Shown piece by piece: positions 34,503 through 46,500 of a DNA stretch of 64,000 nucleotides. Below the pieces are notes generated by a model that saw nothing but the letters and a program-made list of their open reading frames with translations, had not been told where the DNA came from and ran no database searches. The translations under genes were made by a program, and so were the position numbers. The DNA is from Guillardia theta CCMP2712 (lineage: Eukaryota; Cryptophyceae; Pyrenomonadales; Geminigeraceae), in assembly GCF_000315625.1 (NCBI RefSeq), contig NW_005434652.1, forward strand, positions 252,254-316,253. The letters run 5' to 3'. The first letter of the stretch is position 1; each line of letters starts with the position of its first letter.

Positions 34503-36090
34503 ATGTCTTCTTTCAGAGCAGCAAAACATGTCGGCTCATGGATGGTGCGGAGCTGGACAGGAAGGGCATGCACAGCAGCGATTGTTTGGCACCAGTACGA
34601 CACGCACTTTAAGCATGCTCGGTTCAACAGGAACGTTCGAAGCATCTGGGCAGCAGTTGAGACACTAGTTGACTACAAGTTCCTGTTCTCGCGTCAGAGG
34701 ACGGCTGAAGAGCTGGAGGCTCTGCACGAGCGAGTGGCCAAGAGATGGTACGACGTGTGCTGCAAGAACGCAGGGCTCTACATCAAGCTAGGGCAGCAGA
34801 TCGCTACCATGAATCACATCCTCCCTCCTCCCTACCTCAAGTACTTCTCGGAGCTGCACGACCAGGCACCGAGCGTGAGCTACGAGGTTGTGGAGGGGAT
34901 CTTCAGGAAGGAGTTCAACGGCAAGAAGCCTCAGGAAGTGTTCCTGGAGTTTGACAAGGAGCCGATCGCCTCCGCATCGATCGCTCAGGTTCACCGGGCT
35001 CTGCTGTCGGACGGGACGCCGGTAGCAGTGAAGATCCAGAAGCCGGAGATTGCTGTGCAACTGCCGTGGGACCTGGCATGTTTCCATCTCCTTGTGTTCT
35101 GCTTCGAGAAAATATTTGACCTGCCCATGTACTGGACAGTTGAGCCCGTGTGCCAGGTGATGAAAGTGGCGGAGGAGAGGAGAGGAGAGGAGAGGAGAGG
35201 AGAGAGGAGAGAGGGAGAAAGAGGGAGGAGTGGAAAGAGGAGAGAGGAGAAGAGGGCAGAGGGCAGAGGGCAGAGGGCAGAGGGCAGAGAGAAGAAGAAT
35301 GGGACAGGACGAGGTCTGATGACGTGGCAGGCGGTGAGGCAGGAAGTTGACTTCCACATCGAGGCGAGGAACTCGAAGCTTGCAAGGGATTTCTTCGAGG
35401 AAGACAAGTAAGTCCGTGTGATGGAAAGAAGGTCTGTGGTGGGTAAGACTTGTTTGCAGACGGTTCTACATCCCTTCTGTGTTGTGGGAATACACGTCGA
35501 GAAGGGTGCTCACCATGGAATGGATTGATGGAATCAAGATCTCGAAGCTCAGCACGTTGAGGTGAGGGAGAGGGGGGGGGTTGCAGAGGAGGGAGATAAG
35601 GGAGAGGAATGATAGGAGGGAGAGGAGGGAGAGGAGGGAGAGGAGTGGGAGAAATGATAGCAAGGAGAGAAGAGAAAGGAGGGAGGGGAGGCAGTCAGGG
35701 TTCGCACTGACATGAACCTACAGAGAGAATGGGTTCGATGTCGCAGCTGTAGCTCATCTGATGGTTGAAGCCTTTTCCCGTCAAATCTTCCTCTCCGGTG
35801 ATGAAGAATTCTTTGCTTTCTTTGTCTCTCTCGTCCTCCCCCGCACATACTTTGCCCCTCTCCCTCTACTCTTTCATCACTCACTCTCTCGACTCATTCC
35901 TTCTCGCCTATTGCATGCTTTCTGCAGGTGTCTTGCTTTCTCTTTCTTTCTCCTCTTCCTCTTCCTCTTCCCTCTCAAGCTCCTGCCTCTTGTCTTCTCT
36001 GATGTCTTTCAGGTTTTGTGCATGCGGATCCACACCCGGGCAACATGCTCGTCAGAAGAAGGCCCAACAGTCGAGAGACTCAGGTTGAGA

Positions 36091-36168
<78 letters not shown>

Positions 36169-37673
36169 AATTTGATTGTCAGCTTGTCATCCTTGATCAT
36201 GGATCGTACCTAAGGTGAGAGAAGAGAGGTGGCAACGACGCTTCAAGTCTGTTCACTGCTTATCTTAGTGAATCGGAGAAGTTTCGCAAGCAGTACTGTG
36301 AGCTCTGGAAGGTAGACGTTACACCTGAACACACATCGTACCTCATATCTTGTCTTACATGTTACACCTCTCATATGAACCTGCACATGAAATCACGCCT
36401 GAAACTCGCATGCCGAATTTCGCTCTTGAACCTGTTATGTTTGTCCTGCTCATAGCTGAGGTAAACAGGCCATGGTCTTGCTAGATACTGCAACTGTCGA
36501 CTCGATCTGCAAAAGTTGGGGGATCAAGGTTCGACAAGCCAAGTCTTATCTTGCTTGATGGTGTAGTACAGTGTTGATGATGATCTGACTTTGACCGACA
36601 GGACAGCAACTTCTTTGCTAGCCTGCAGCTTCTCAAACCTTACAACCCGGAGAAACACTCGGTGAGAGAAAGGAGACTGACTGCTCGCCCATAAAGTTTG
36701 AAGCTCACGCTCAACTATCGTTGCAGGTTCATCTCAACGCCACGACGATGGAAGACATCGTCAAGTTGCAAGTGGAAGCATACGAGCGAGTGAAGAGGCT
36801 TCTTGGAGATTCTCAGCAGGTCAAGTGATGACATGTGGTAAAGATCAACTTGGACAGTTTGTGATCCATGTGACCAGGTTCCTCGCGAGCTCATTCTCTT
36901 AGGAAGAAATCTGAACATAGTTCGCTCGAACAACAAAGGTGATGAGATTTTTTGGAGTCGAGCCTGGGAAGATGATGAATCGGAGGCAATCATGATGATA
37001 ATGAGAACAGTTCTCATGGTGCCGATGATAACAGATTTGATTTGAAATGATGCAGCTTTCTCAAACAATTCTTCACTCCTGATGGTCTTGACACGTTCAT
37101 GCAGGAATGGGAAGCTCTGTCAACCGAATCAACATGATGGCTCATTTCGCGGCTGAGGGAATTTCTGTAGACCTTGAAAATCCTCTCGATGCCGAACTGT
37201 GAGCATTCTGCTCCTTATCCTGCTCCCTCCCACCCTTCTCATCCTGCTCCCTCCCACCCTTCTCATCCTGCTCCCTCCCACCCTTCTCATCCTGCTCCTT
37301 ATCCTGCTCCTGCTTCTCTTTCTTCCCTTCTTTCGTTCCTCTTCCTCTCGTCCTGCTCCCTATCGTTTCTCCTTGTGCCTTATCCTCCCTCCTCTCCTTT
37401 CATGCCTACCTGCCCACCTCCTCATCTCGAAGCTTCCCCAATTCCCCTGATACCTTCCCTGTTCCCCTTTTCATCCCTGTCATCATTTGTTTTCTCCTCC
37501 TCTCTCCTCCTCCCTCATTCTTGTTCGCAGCTACAAGTGGTACCTCGAAAGGATCGCCCATCAGCCGCCGGCCCAGGAGATTCTGCGGTCAGACAACCTC
37601 GCGGCTGCAGCGATGGGGAAGAGCAGGGCTGTCTTCTTGAACAGATCCTTTGGTGACCCCTCCTCCCCGTGCA

Positions 37674-37747
<74 letters not shown>

Positions 37748-38271
37748 TCTTCCTCGCCTGCCCCTTCCCCGGCTCCTGACTTCTGCGTATGAGCTCACTA
37801 AAGCTTGCCACCATCTTGTCCTCCTGCTCCTCCTGCTCCTCCTGCCAATCCCCCCCCCCCCCTTGCCCCCTCTCCATACTCACTCCTCGGTGGTTGCAGG
37901 ACGTATCATCGACCTCAACCTGCTCTTCTTCAAGTCGCAGCTTCTTCTCATCTCTGTTGTATACTACACCACTCAGCTCTGGCGAAAGGCCAATGAGGTT
38001 CTCTTCGGTCGCAAGGTGATCTGATGTGTCTCCCATCCCGCATCCCTGCTCCGGCTCCTCCCCTGCGTCGCAGGCTGATTGTGAGGCCTGCCCTCGCTCT
38101 CGCTCTCTCGCTCTCTCGCGCTCCCTGCTGTTCTAGCTTCTCCTAACGGCTGATCTCGAGCAGGTCGGGGGGTTCGAGGACATCCTTGAGGCGAGTGTGG
38201 CTGCGACCATCGAGGCTAAGTTGGGCTTCAAGCTCAACCTCGACCATGGCGTGGACAAGTGCTTCGGGTGA
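34503..38271 (+). CDS. ABC1/ADCK/UbiB-family atypical kinase
   Basis: Fifteen exons (34503-35156, 35331-35407, 35460-35561, 35724-35797, 36013-36083, 36183-36214, 36269-36311, 36469-36528, 36602-36661, 36727-36819, 36878-36938, 37105-37198, 37531-37652, 37900-38015, 38164-38271) join in phase to 588 residues ending in TGA. The diagnostic motifs are all present: KxGQ in YIKLGQQIATM, the Ala/Ser-rich loop SASIAQVHRA, VAVKIQKP with the ATP lysine, RQEVDFHIEARN, FVHADPHPGNML (catalytic loop) and LVILDHGSYL (metal-binding, DFG-equivalent). Such kinases act with ubiquinone or plastoquinone and lipid metabolism in mitochondria or plastids. The overall order resembles ADCK1/ADCK5. No clear transit peptide is visible at this ATG. 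Two introns hold CTCCTG arrays, and the first intron is purine-rich. Confidence 0.9.
36090..36168 (+). repeat. (CTCCTG)n array in a kinase-gene intron
   Basis: About 13 units fill most of the intron 36084-36182 and lie just before its acceptor, so here the array is the pyrimidine tract. Confidence 0.92.
37672..37746 (+). repeat. (CTCCTG)n array in a second kinase-gene intron
   Basis: About 12 units near the 5' end of the intron 37653-37899. Poly-Ala/Pro, poly-Leu and Arg-Ser frames across it are translations of the repeat. Confidence 0.92.
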
Positions 38272-38384
38272 CTCGCCCGGCGTCACTCCCGTACTGAATG
38301 ACGTACCACTACTTGAGTGAATGACATCCGACGATCATCACATGATCATGTGACTCAGGCGCTTGGAATCAGACGGTAAAGAAC

Positions 38385-38720
38385 TTAGGGCCGGGCCCAC
38401 CGCTCACTGAGTCAGCAGTGACCCCCCGGTCTCGGTACGGTCACCTCACTGGCCCGGCCCGCCGGCCGCTCGGATCGGATATTCGGGCCGACACGACTTC
38501 GGGGCGGCAGGATCCCGGCCCGGTACTCCTTAGACGACCCCCCTGTCCGAGCCCAAATTGTACCCCAAGAACCCTAGAAGTATCCAAAGGAAAATCGACC
38601 ACCCACCCCCTCCTGGCGGCTTCTGGATCTAGTCCTTGGCCCCCTCCTCCCCTATTGGCCCCCTGGTACCCCCCTGATTGTCTGTGACTTTGTACGGTCG
38701 TATTCCTCCCGCCCATGACT
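38385..38720. other. CCGG-rich island followed by C-rich stretch
   Basis: CCGGCCC and GGCCCGG words at about 38385-38530 are followed directly by CCCC-rich DNA to 38720, between the kinase gene and the next plus-strand gene. The same pairing of the two composition types occurs at 9.1-9.9 kb, in the opposite order. Confidence 0.55.
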
Positions 38721-38814
38721 GTTAAAGGGGTGGGTGGTGTATTATACAGGATGAGGGTACAGACTTTTATCTTCTCCTGAGGACGGGATAGTTTTTTTTT
38801 AGAAGGATTTAGAG

Positions 38815-40024
38815 ATGCTTGATGCACACATGGCGACGAATGAAATGAATCCTACAAGATATCTGGTTCTAGGCCTGGCCTTCTCTTGGTTTGCAGCTCT
38901 GGTTGCCCCTTGTCATGGCTTCGGGATCCCGCCGGCATTGGAATCGTCTCATGCCTGGTTGCAGTCAAACCTGGTTCCCGTCAGGGACCTCAACTTACTA
39001 GCATCGCGGTCCCGCTTGTCTGCCTTGTCAGCTACTAGGATGGGCTTAGGTCCGAGGCCCTCACGCAGAATACTGCCAATCTTCTCAGCCGCTCGCGGGC
39101 GGGTACGGATCTCAGCCATAAGCTCTGGGAAAGCATATGTCACTGAGGTGTGCGATCTCGAATGTGTATGTTATTGCATTGGAGCTGCAGAAGAAGGACA
39201 TGGAGACGGAGCTGCAGCTGCAGAAGAAGGACATGGAGAAGGAGCTGCAGAAGAAGGACATGGAGAAGGAGCAGCAGAAGAAGGACATGGAGAAGGAGCT
39301 GCAGCTGCAGAAGAAGGACATGGAGACGCAGCTGCAGAAGAAGGACATGGAGACGCAGCTGCAGCAGCTTGCTAATTACTACAAGTGTCAACTGTCATTC
39401 CTCACCCAAAGGTGTGCATCAGGCTTGATTGAAATATGCGGAATGATATTGATGACGCAGGTATATCCTTGAGAAGCTGTTCAGGAAATTCAATCTATGT
39501 TGTCGAAGAAGGATCTCAATGCGATGCTGAAAGGAGATATTTCTATGACTGCCGTAAATCGGCTCTTGAAGGATGAGGAGCACGCAAGGTTTCGACGGAA
39601 AGTGTGGGAAACGATCGGGGTACCACAGGACCTTGTGATACCCACGTTTGATTCAAAAACGATGTTGTATGGGCAGCTCTCTGAAGTGATACACGGGTCA
39701 TCGGGAAAGCATGTGTATCTACCGTCGAATGCAGGCGAATTGGAGATCAGATTTTTCGGTGAGGTTTCAAAGCTTTTCGAGAAGGATGTAGACTATTTCG
39801 ACGTCGTGTCGGTAAATGCGGGAGAGACCCTGGAAGCTGATTTTCCCCCAAAAAACCAAACGAATTCGTCCGGATATTCAAGGTGATAACTGGGACGGTT
39901 GGGTCTCCTTGTCCCTCGCCGTGGGGGTCTAGGCCCCTCTCCAACCAAGTCGGCCTTGCGCGCCTACCGTACGGTACCGCGGCAGTACTGCAGGAAGAAA
40001 GGCAAACAGTGGAAGGACATGTAG
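38815..40024 (+). CDS. Leader-bearing coiled-coil protein with KKDME repeats
   Basis: Tentative exons are 38815-39147, 39191-39460, 39485-39882 and 39994-40024 (about 343 residues). An N-terminal hydrophobic segment (YLVLGLAFSWFAALVAP) ends at CHG followed by Phe, the cryptophyte-type plastid leader pattern. Exon 2 encodes six near-identical KKDME-containing units forming a coiled coil. Exon 3 encodes a folded-looking domain (MLSKKDLNAMLKG, VWETIGVPQDL, GELEIRFFGEVSKLFEKD) not recognised. Excision of 39148-39190 switches frame from an Ala/Glu/Gly/His repeat to the coiled coil. Joining exons 2 and 3 needs an intron of only 24 bases, so the gene may instead be two genes or carry a frameshift. 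The retroelement lies just downstream. Confidence 0.5.
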
Positions 40025-40241
40025 GACGTGACGGCGTTTTGTGTGTTGGAAGTAAAGAGTTAGTTTTGTTGCTACAGGAAGATGCAGAAGTAGAAAGTAC
40101 AAAGAGACCACAGAGGCGCGCCACTTTAGACTATGATTGTGTATGAGAGCCCATACGCGGCCGAACAACATTCTACTTTGAAACAAATTGAAATTCGTTC
40201 TTTCGGATAGTACAGCTCGTACCGAATCACTTTTTGAAATT

Positions 40242-41458
40242 TCTCGGCGTACACCTCCTTGGCGGAGCTTCCTCAGGCGTGCGACAATGGCTGGATCCCC
40301 TCGCCTGAATTATTTGGGACGTCGGGCAGTGTGCTTTTCATCCCCGCCCAGCGGGAGCTCACGGCTCAGTTCCTCTCGGAGTTTCCTCGGTTCCGCAGTA
40401 TTCGGGCTCACCTTTCTGAGCGCCAGAGATCTTTGTTGGCACACCACTCCAGCTTCTCTACTCCCCTTCGAGTACCAGGCCACCCGGTTGATGAACTTCT
40501 GTCTCAGTTTACCCCTCAGCGCACGATTTGGCACTCGACTATGGAAAGTACAAACCTTGGGATCTTTGAGCAGCAGCCCATCAGCTTGGTGGCTGCCGCT
40601 GACAAGTTTCTTCATGGATTGCCGGTTGACCTCCCGCCGCACTGCGATCGATGCCATCATCTTCTCCGTCATCCTGGGGGGACCACACACATGGCAACCT
40701 GCAGGCACCGCAGCCAGTTATGGACTGATGCGCATGAGAAGTGCAATGCCGTCCTCAGTACCCTCATCAAAGATTCCGGAGTGAGATGCCGCGTCCACGT
40801 GCAAGGCGTACCCGGCACCAGGCAGAACGTTTCCCAACATGGCCCGGAAGATCATCATGTAGGGGACTTTGAACTTCCACAACTGATGGCTACTGGCGGC
40901 GGATGGCATGGGTTAATCCTGGACTTCAGCATGTCACATGTGTTTGACAATGATGGAATACCGGACCTCGCTCGGAGCAAACTGCAAGCGGCAGCACAGC
41001 GGAAGATCCGAGGGCATCGTAATGCATATGCTCAGCACGTCCCGCCAAAGGCCTTTCTTCCCATCATCGCCAGCACTGATGGCCTCTTGCAGGACGATGC
41101 GTTGCGCTTTCTGTGGTGGCTGGCGGATCGCTCGGCGAACAAGGAAACGGCAGCGCTGGATGGTCTCTCGGCCTCGCAAGACGTCTCAGGTGATCCGACT
41201 TGCAAACGCATTCGGTCCAGGATCTTCCGTCAGCTCAAGGCCTCCCTGTCCTACGCTGCCATCATCGCGGGTGCATCCCGGTATGCGTCTCATTCCTTCG
41301 GCGGCGGCCACCGCGACATCGCTGGCATGGCCGCGCGGGGACTTGTCCTGCGCGCCGTTAAGTGAAGGTATCAGTTAAGTTTGGGGGACAGCAGTCGGCA
41401 GGATTAGGTTTGGTTCTCGCTGTCTTTTCTCTTCTCGCCGTTTGGCCTGTGCGACAGT
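40242..41458 (+). mobile_element. 5'-truncated non-LTR retroelement copy
   Basis: Nearly identical to the 3' third of the long element at 53947-58066, in the opposite orientation. Identity begins abruptly at 40242 and ends at 41458, after which the flanks differ. The open frame 40259-41365 encodes the C-terminal region: a C-x2-C-x11-H-x3-C knuckle (from CDRC to HMATC) and a segment with LILDFSMSH and FLPIIASTDG, which resembles the restriction-like endonuclease of R2-type elements. Truncation at the 5' end is the hallmark of aborted target-primed reverse transcription. No target duplication is obvious. Confidence 0.85.
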
Positions 41459-42722
41459 GAAGGGGGTTGCCCTTTGAAAATAGGGGAAGCCGGCTGGAGT
41501 TGAAGTGCACTCTGGTACTAAAGACTAGACTACTGGGTGGGGTTATCCAAAGTATTGGGAAATGGGGTACTTTAACAGGGAAAATGATGGGTCAGGGTAC
41601 TTATGGCTACAGAAAGGGGGTAGGGATATTTATGTCGACGGGTGGGGTCTGTGAGAGTACATGACGCGGTCAGGTGACCGCGAAACGTGTAAAGATGCAA
41701 ACCACCCCCTCATTGATCATGAAATATACCGGTAATACAGCGTTCTTGACAATGTACCGGTGTGTTCATAGCTTATCTTCAGCCATGGGCGGGGGGTAAG
41801 GGTGATGGCACCTAGCGATGCGTGCGTACCCCCACCCCTGGACTCTGGACGTCTTAGCAAATCATCTTGAAGTACCCATATGCCAACAGTTCTTTCAAGG
41901 GGTACTTCTACATTGTAGTAAGCAAGAGTCACCCCCCCACCCCCTCTCTCTCTACCTGTACCTCCCTGACTCCGTCTTTAATAAATCAGTTTTTAGAGTT
42001 AAGTGGTCAGCCCCAGTCATGTCTATAGGCAACCCCGTAACCCTACCCTTTACATTTATACCCCATTTCCTTTGCACCCCTACCTATCTTTTGATAGTCG
42101 AATACCCCTAAAAATGACTCATATCATTTACACCCACCCCTTGTTCTGGCGAACCCTACCAATGCTGAATCTAGCTTGTCGACACTATGTTGGGTACGTT
42201 GCGCCCCGGAAAACTTCGGGGTGGGGGTGAAAATGGGGGGGTGGGGGTAGATGACTTTAATCACCCCTACCCCCCTTTTCGTAGAAGTTTCCAATGTGGC
42301 CGTTCCGCTGCTTAGGAAGGTGATACATGGGTCTAAAAGTACCGGTTCTTTCATACTGATTTGAAGGGTCCTGTGCGACGAAAGGGGGTACAAGTAAGCG
42401 AAGCTAGAAAGGCAACAGACATGGGGTGGAATATGGGAGGAGGTGGTATTGAAGGGGTGGGGTGGGATGGGGGGAAAGAGTGGTGGGAGGAAATATCCTG
42501 TGGCATTACAGGAAGCACTAAGCGCAAGGGAGCAAGACCAAGGGACAAGCAGTCGAGGAGAAGAGAAGAAGAGCAACGACCACATCAGAGTTCAGCAAAG
42601 ACATCTCCGAACAGCAACAGCAAGAAGAAGAAGGAGAAGCAACAGCTAGGACAACAACCAGAAGTACAAAACAACAAAGAAAGTTAACTAGACAAAACGA
42701 AGAACAAGCTTTGCTATTAGAA
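41459..42722. other. Intergenic, C-rich and G-rich
   Basis: TACCCC-like words on the plus strand at about 41700-42300 and GGGGT words around 42210-42260 and 42430-42480. A basic Lys/Arg/Gln/Ser-rich frame at 42490-42690 could be a 5' exon of the RWP-RK gene, but no clear join was found. Confidence 0.45.
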
Positions 42723-43169
42723 ATGGAGAACGATAGAGTATCTAGGTATCACAAGCTCAAGGGACTGTTTCAGTTCCGTCAGAAGGAAGCGGCAAAGCAT
42801 TTGGTGAGTGTTCTGATGAGATCGAAGTGAATGGAAACTTACACTCTGTTACAGGGCGTCTCGTTGACTACCATCAAGAAGTACTGTCGTCAGGCAGGGA
42901 TTCACAAGTGGCCTTACGCAAGGGAGAACATCGAAGTTAACCCGAGGTCAAAGCGACAGCAAAAGACCGAGTACATACAGGAGAAGGCAGCGAGATGTGT
43001 TGGAGCTCTCAGTGACGAAAACATGCTCGTGGAAAACAGCCGTATCCTCAAGCGACCCGAAGTTTCGGCGGAGCACTCGCTATTGAACAACTCGATGGTT
43101 CACATGAAAGTTGTGCTTGAGAGCGACTGGTTCCGAGACGCGTTCGATTATATCGAGACCGCCATATGA
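42723..43169 (+). CDS. RWP-RK domain protein (putative transcription factor)
   Basis: Exons 42723-42803 and 42855-43169 join in phase to 131 residues. The RWP-RK signature is complete in order: GLFQFRQKEAAKHLG, then SLTTIKKYCRQAGI, then HKWPYAR (equivalent to R-W-P-x-R-K). The motif is split by the intron exactly between the Leu and Gly of the helix-turn-helix. RWP-RK proteins bind DNA and govern nitrogen responses or gamete genes in plants and algae. Here the motif is close to the N-terminus, with only about 15 residues before it, and the remaining 80 residues have no known domain. An upstream exon may add a basic N-terminus. Confidence 0.85.
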
Positions 43170-43588
43170 TAGAGCAAATCACATGTACACTAGATGAGAC
43201 TGGAGAGTTTCTTACTGGGGTGGAAATCGAATCCTTCTTGTCTCATCATATCGATTCTGTATAAACTAAATCAATTCCGCAAACATATTATGTCTAACTT
43301 GATCATTACAAAGGATGTCTTGTTGCTCTTGTCTGGCAAGTTTTCTACTGTCCAAGGATATCAGCATTGTTTGTAGAGCTGGTAGCTTTGACAGATCCTC
43401 ATGTCGCTCTTGCACTAGATGCATGCCTTGCAACATAACAGCTCAAAGATCGGCACAATCGTTGATGTCCTGTGTTGAAACTCGAACAGAACACAGGGAG
43501 GTCAAATCGCTGATGATCGCAATTCATCGTTTATTACATATGCACAAAAGACTGCCTTTGGCTCAAATTACATCCTTCCCATCCAGTG

Positions 43589-46500
43589 TCACTTAGGAGG
43601 CTTGCCAAGTAGTTCAGCCCGCAGCTGCTGGAGGGTCGGTCGAGCGTGACCTGCAGACACACGTTAGCAGTAGACCTCCTCCTCCTCCTCCTCCTCCTCC
43701 TCCTCCTCCTCCTCCTCTTGCTACTGACCTGGCTTGTGCTCCCCTTCATCGGTCGTTTCCTTGACATGGTCCACGCTCTCGCTCGAGGGCTGCGACTCGA
43801 TGGTGATGATGGTTGTGGTGCTTGTCGAGTCGTGGATCTCAATGTTCTGCGTTCGATTTGCCTCTGCAAGGAGTGATGCGTCACAGCAGCACAAGAATCA
43901 CCATGGTGCTCTTACTCGCTGCATGAGCCTGTACGCTCTTCTCCTGCTTCAAGACCTTGCGGACAATCGTCTTCTTCGTCTTGGCAAGGTACTGTCAAAA
44001 CTCCATCATCAATCCTCGTGAAAGGCTGTACAACAGGAGCGAGCAACCTGTTTGCCCTCTTGCATGATGTCGGTCGGGAGCATGTCGACGATCGCTGCCC
44101 TGTAGAGTATGGATCAATCCGAGCATTGTTCTCCTTGCTCTGTTTACCTTGGCCCTTTGAGCAGGGCGTGCGACTGATCGAGGTACTTTGAGAGAGGTCC
44201 ACCTGTGAGGGAGGAGATGAGGGCGAGAGCGAAGCATCATCAACGCAGACCTGCACGAAAATCGGTGTATGGGAAGAACTGCGATGAAAGGAACAGGGCT
44301 CAGGTCAAGACAGCACGAGGAAGGCAACTCAAGGCAGGGACTTACAGCATGCAGGCAGATGGCGTACACGAACATCTCGATCACAACGAGAAGGTTCTGG
44401 AGTCCTTTCGCAACGTCTTCGGACCTGAGCAGGAAGGTTACGAGCGGCAGCAACTTGAGGCATAGAAGACGTACGTGTATTCCAAGACTGGTGGGATCAT
44501 GTCAACCTCGACAAGGAAGGTGACGATGATTTGCTGCCACCAAGAGAAGAAGACGACAGCCTGAGAAAGAGTTTACTCTCCTGGACTCAAGGGAAAGTTC
44601 TGCGGACCTTGACAACCAGGAACTTTCCGAGAGGATTGAGAGACATGAGCTCCTTTTTGAGCTGCAGGAAATTGCATTTGTGAGATGTGCACACAAAAGG
44701 CAGCTCAAGGAGAGGGAGTTCAGTGTCGGGAGGAAAACAGAATCAGTAACTTCAAAACCATGGACAAGACCAAAGACACAGACTCCGCTGTGCTTTAGTG
44801 GCATGCAAGCAAGAAGAGGGAGGAAGGGAGGGGAGAGGGAGAAAATTCTCACTTCGATGTAGAAGACAACTAGGCAATAAAGTGCCCAGCACTGAGAGCA
44901 GTTGATGATGATCAGCGTCCAGACATAGGCTTTGTCCACCGAGAAATGTCCTTCTCCATACCTAGAAAACAATGAGAAGGACGAGGGGCAGGATTGAAGA
45001 AGCGATGGAACAGAGAATGATGCCAAGCCATCTTTAGACAAGAAAGGGGACAGAAAGCATTTGAGAGCCGCACATGTCGTATTGTTGAAAGATTATGACC
45101 ATGACAGCGACAAGGGTCCTGATGAACACATACTGCAAAAATATTAGGATGAAGTAAAGTTAAGGAGATGATCGAAACCTGCCAAACACCAATCGATGTC
45201 CGACGAAGAAATTGAGTGTCCAGTGTCCATTGTCTGCAGAAGCTCTCATATTAGTGCACTTCTCACGACGTTCATCGGGGTTACTTCAAACAACAGCACG
45301 GTGCGATGTGTTTGGCTTTGTTGGTTCCTTTCTCCGATGCTAGCTTGGCCATCTTTCGTACACAGATTAATCCCTATCATCAACATCTACGAATTTCCGT
45401 ACTTTTGCCAGGGCAATATCGGGTGGTCCCATGAATTCAAGCAACAAGCGGAAAAAGGAGTAGACGACATAAGCCTTGCAGGAAAGGGGAGGGTAAGATT
45501 CAGAAACGCGAGACGAGAGAAGGAAGATGACAGACCTCGTAAGCTTCTCGAAGAGTCTCCATGATGAGTTTGTGGTCGTTGAATCTCAATGCGAGCCAGG
45601 ACTCAATCTATGTGGCATTAGTCACTGCGGAAAAGTTGCCTTCCCGAACACATCCAACTTACTGAGTAGATAGGCACCATCCATAAGATGCGGATGTAAT
45701 GTCTTTGTAAAGGAGAAACGTAATGCAAGATGTGCATGTGAATGTCATGAAGAGAGATCGGAACAGAGACGGCCACAAAGACAGCTCCTATCGCCCATGC
45801 AAGCACATGTTCCCCATATTGCTTCTGAATGACAAGTTGTAGCGAGAGGAAGGAAAGGAGGCCGACCAAGATGAACGTAATCGCTAGCATGATCCGACTT
45901 GTCTCAACCCACCATCTGTTAACGTGAACTCCATACATGGAGATGAAGTTCGCTGTCGGCGCTTGCCTCGGTTCATCATCATCCGCATGCGATGTCGATG
46001 AAGCTGCGTGCTTTTCACCTCCACCCTGAGGATCCGGATCAGAAGAAGATTACACCGAAGCCTTCAAAGAGACAAGATAGCACTACACGTACCGATTCGT
46101 GAGATTCCTCATACTCATAATCTTCAGAGCACCAAATTGCCTCCTGTTGATCGGGTCAGCAACAATCCGTTCAATGCAGCAGACCCTGGACGAGTCGTCA
46201 AGACCTGGAAGTCGAGATCATCTTCGTCTCTATTCCACAACGGTTTCACTTCTAGCTTCTGTTGTCTTACAAGCTCGCGCAGCTCCTGCACTCTCCTCGA
46301 ATATTCGCTCTTCTTCGTGCCCGACGACGACTCAGACGCTGCAGAGGAGTTGGCCTTGTGTGTTTTAGGCTTGCTTGTGAAGGAGGGAAACAACCCAGAA
46401 AGCCTTGCCTTCCAGCTCTTGCTCTCATCTGTAAGGAAACAGAAACACGCACATCACATTGTCGAAATCATTCGCATGCGTTCAGTCAAACCTGCATCCA

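Noticed and set aside
37589-37798. Arg-Ser repeat frame suggesting an SR splicing protein
   Set aside because: It is the reverse translation of the CTCCTG intron array; the same array gives poly-Leu and Ala-Pro in other frames.
39150-39375. Ala/Glu/Gly/His repeat read as a separate antifreeze-like or structural protein
   Set aside because: Splicing at 39147/39191 puts the same DNA in a frame encoding a regular coiled coil joined in phase to the leader exon, which is the more economical reading.
44205-44523. Plus-strand frames of 84 to 86 codons
   Set aside because: They are antisense to consecutive, conserved exons of the TMEM184-like gene.
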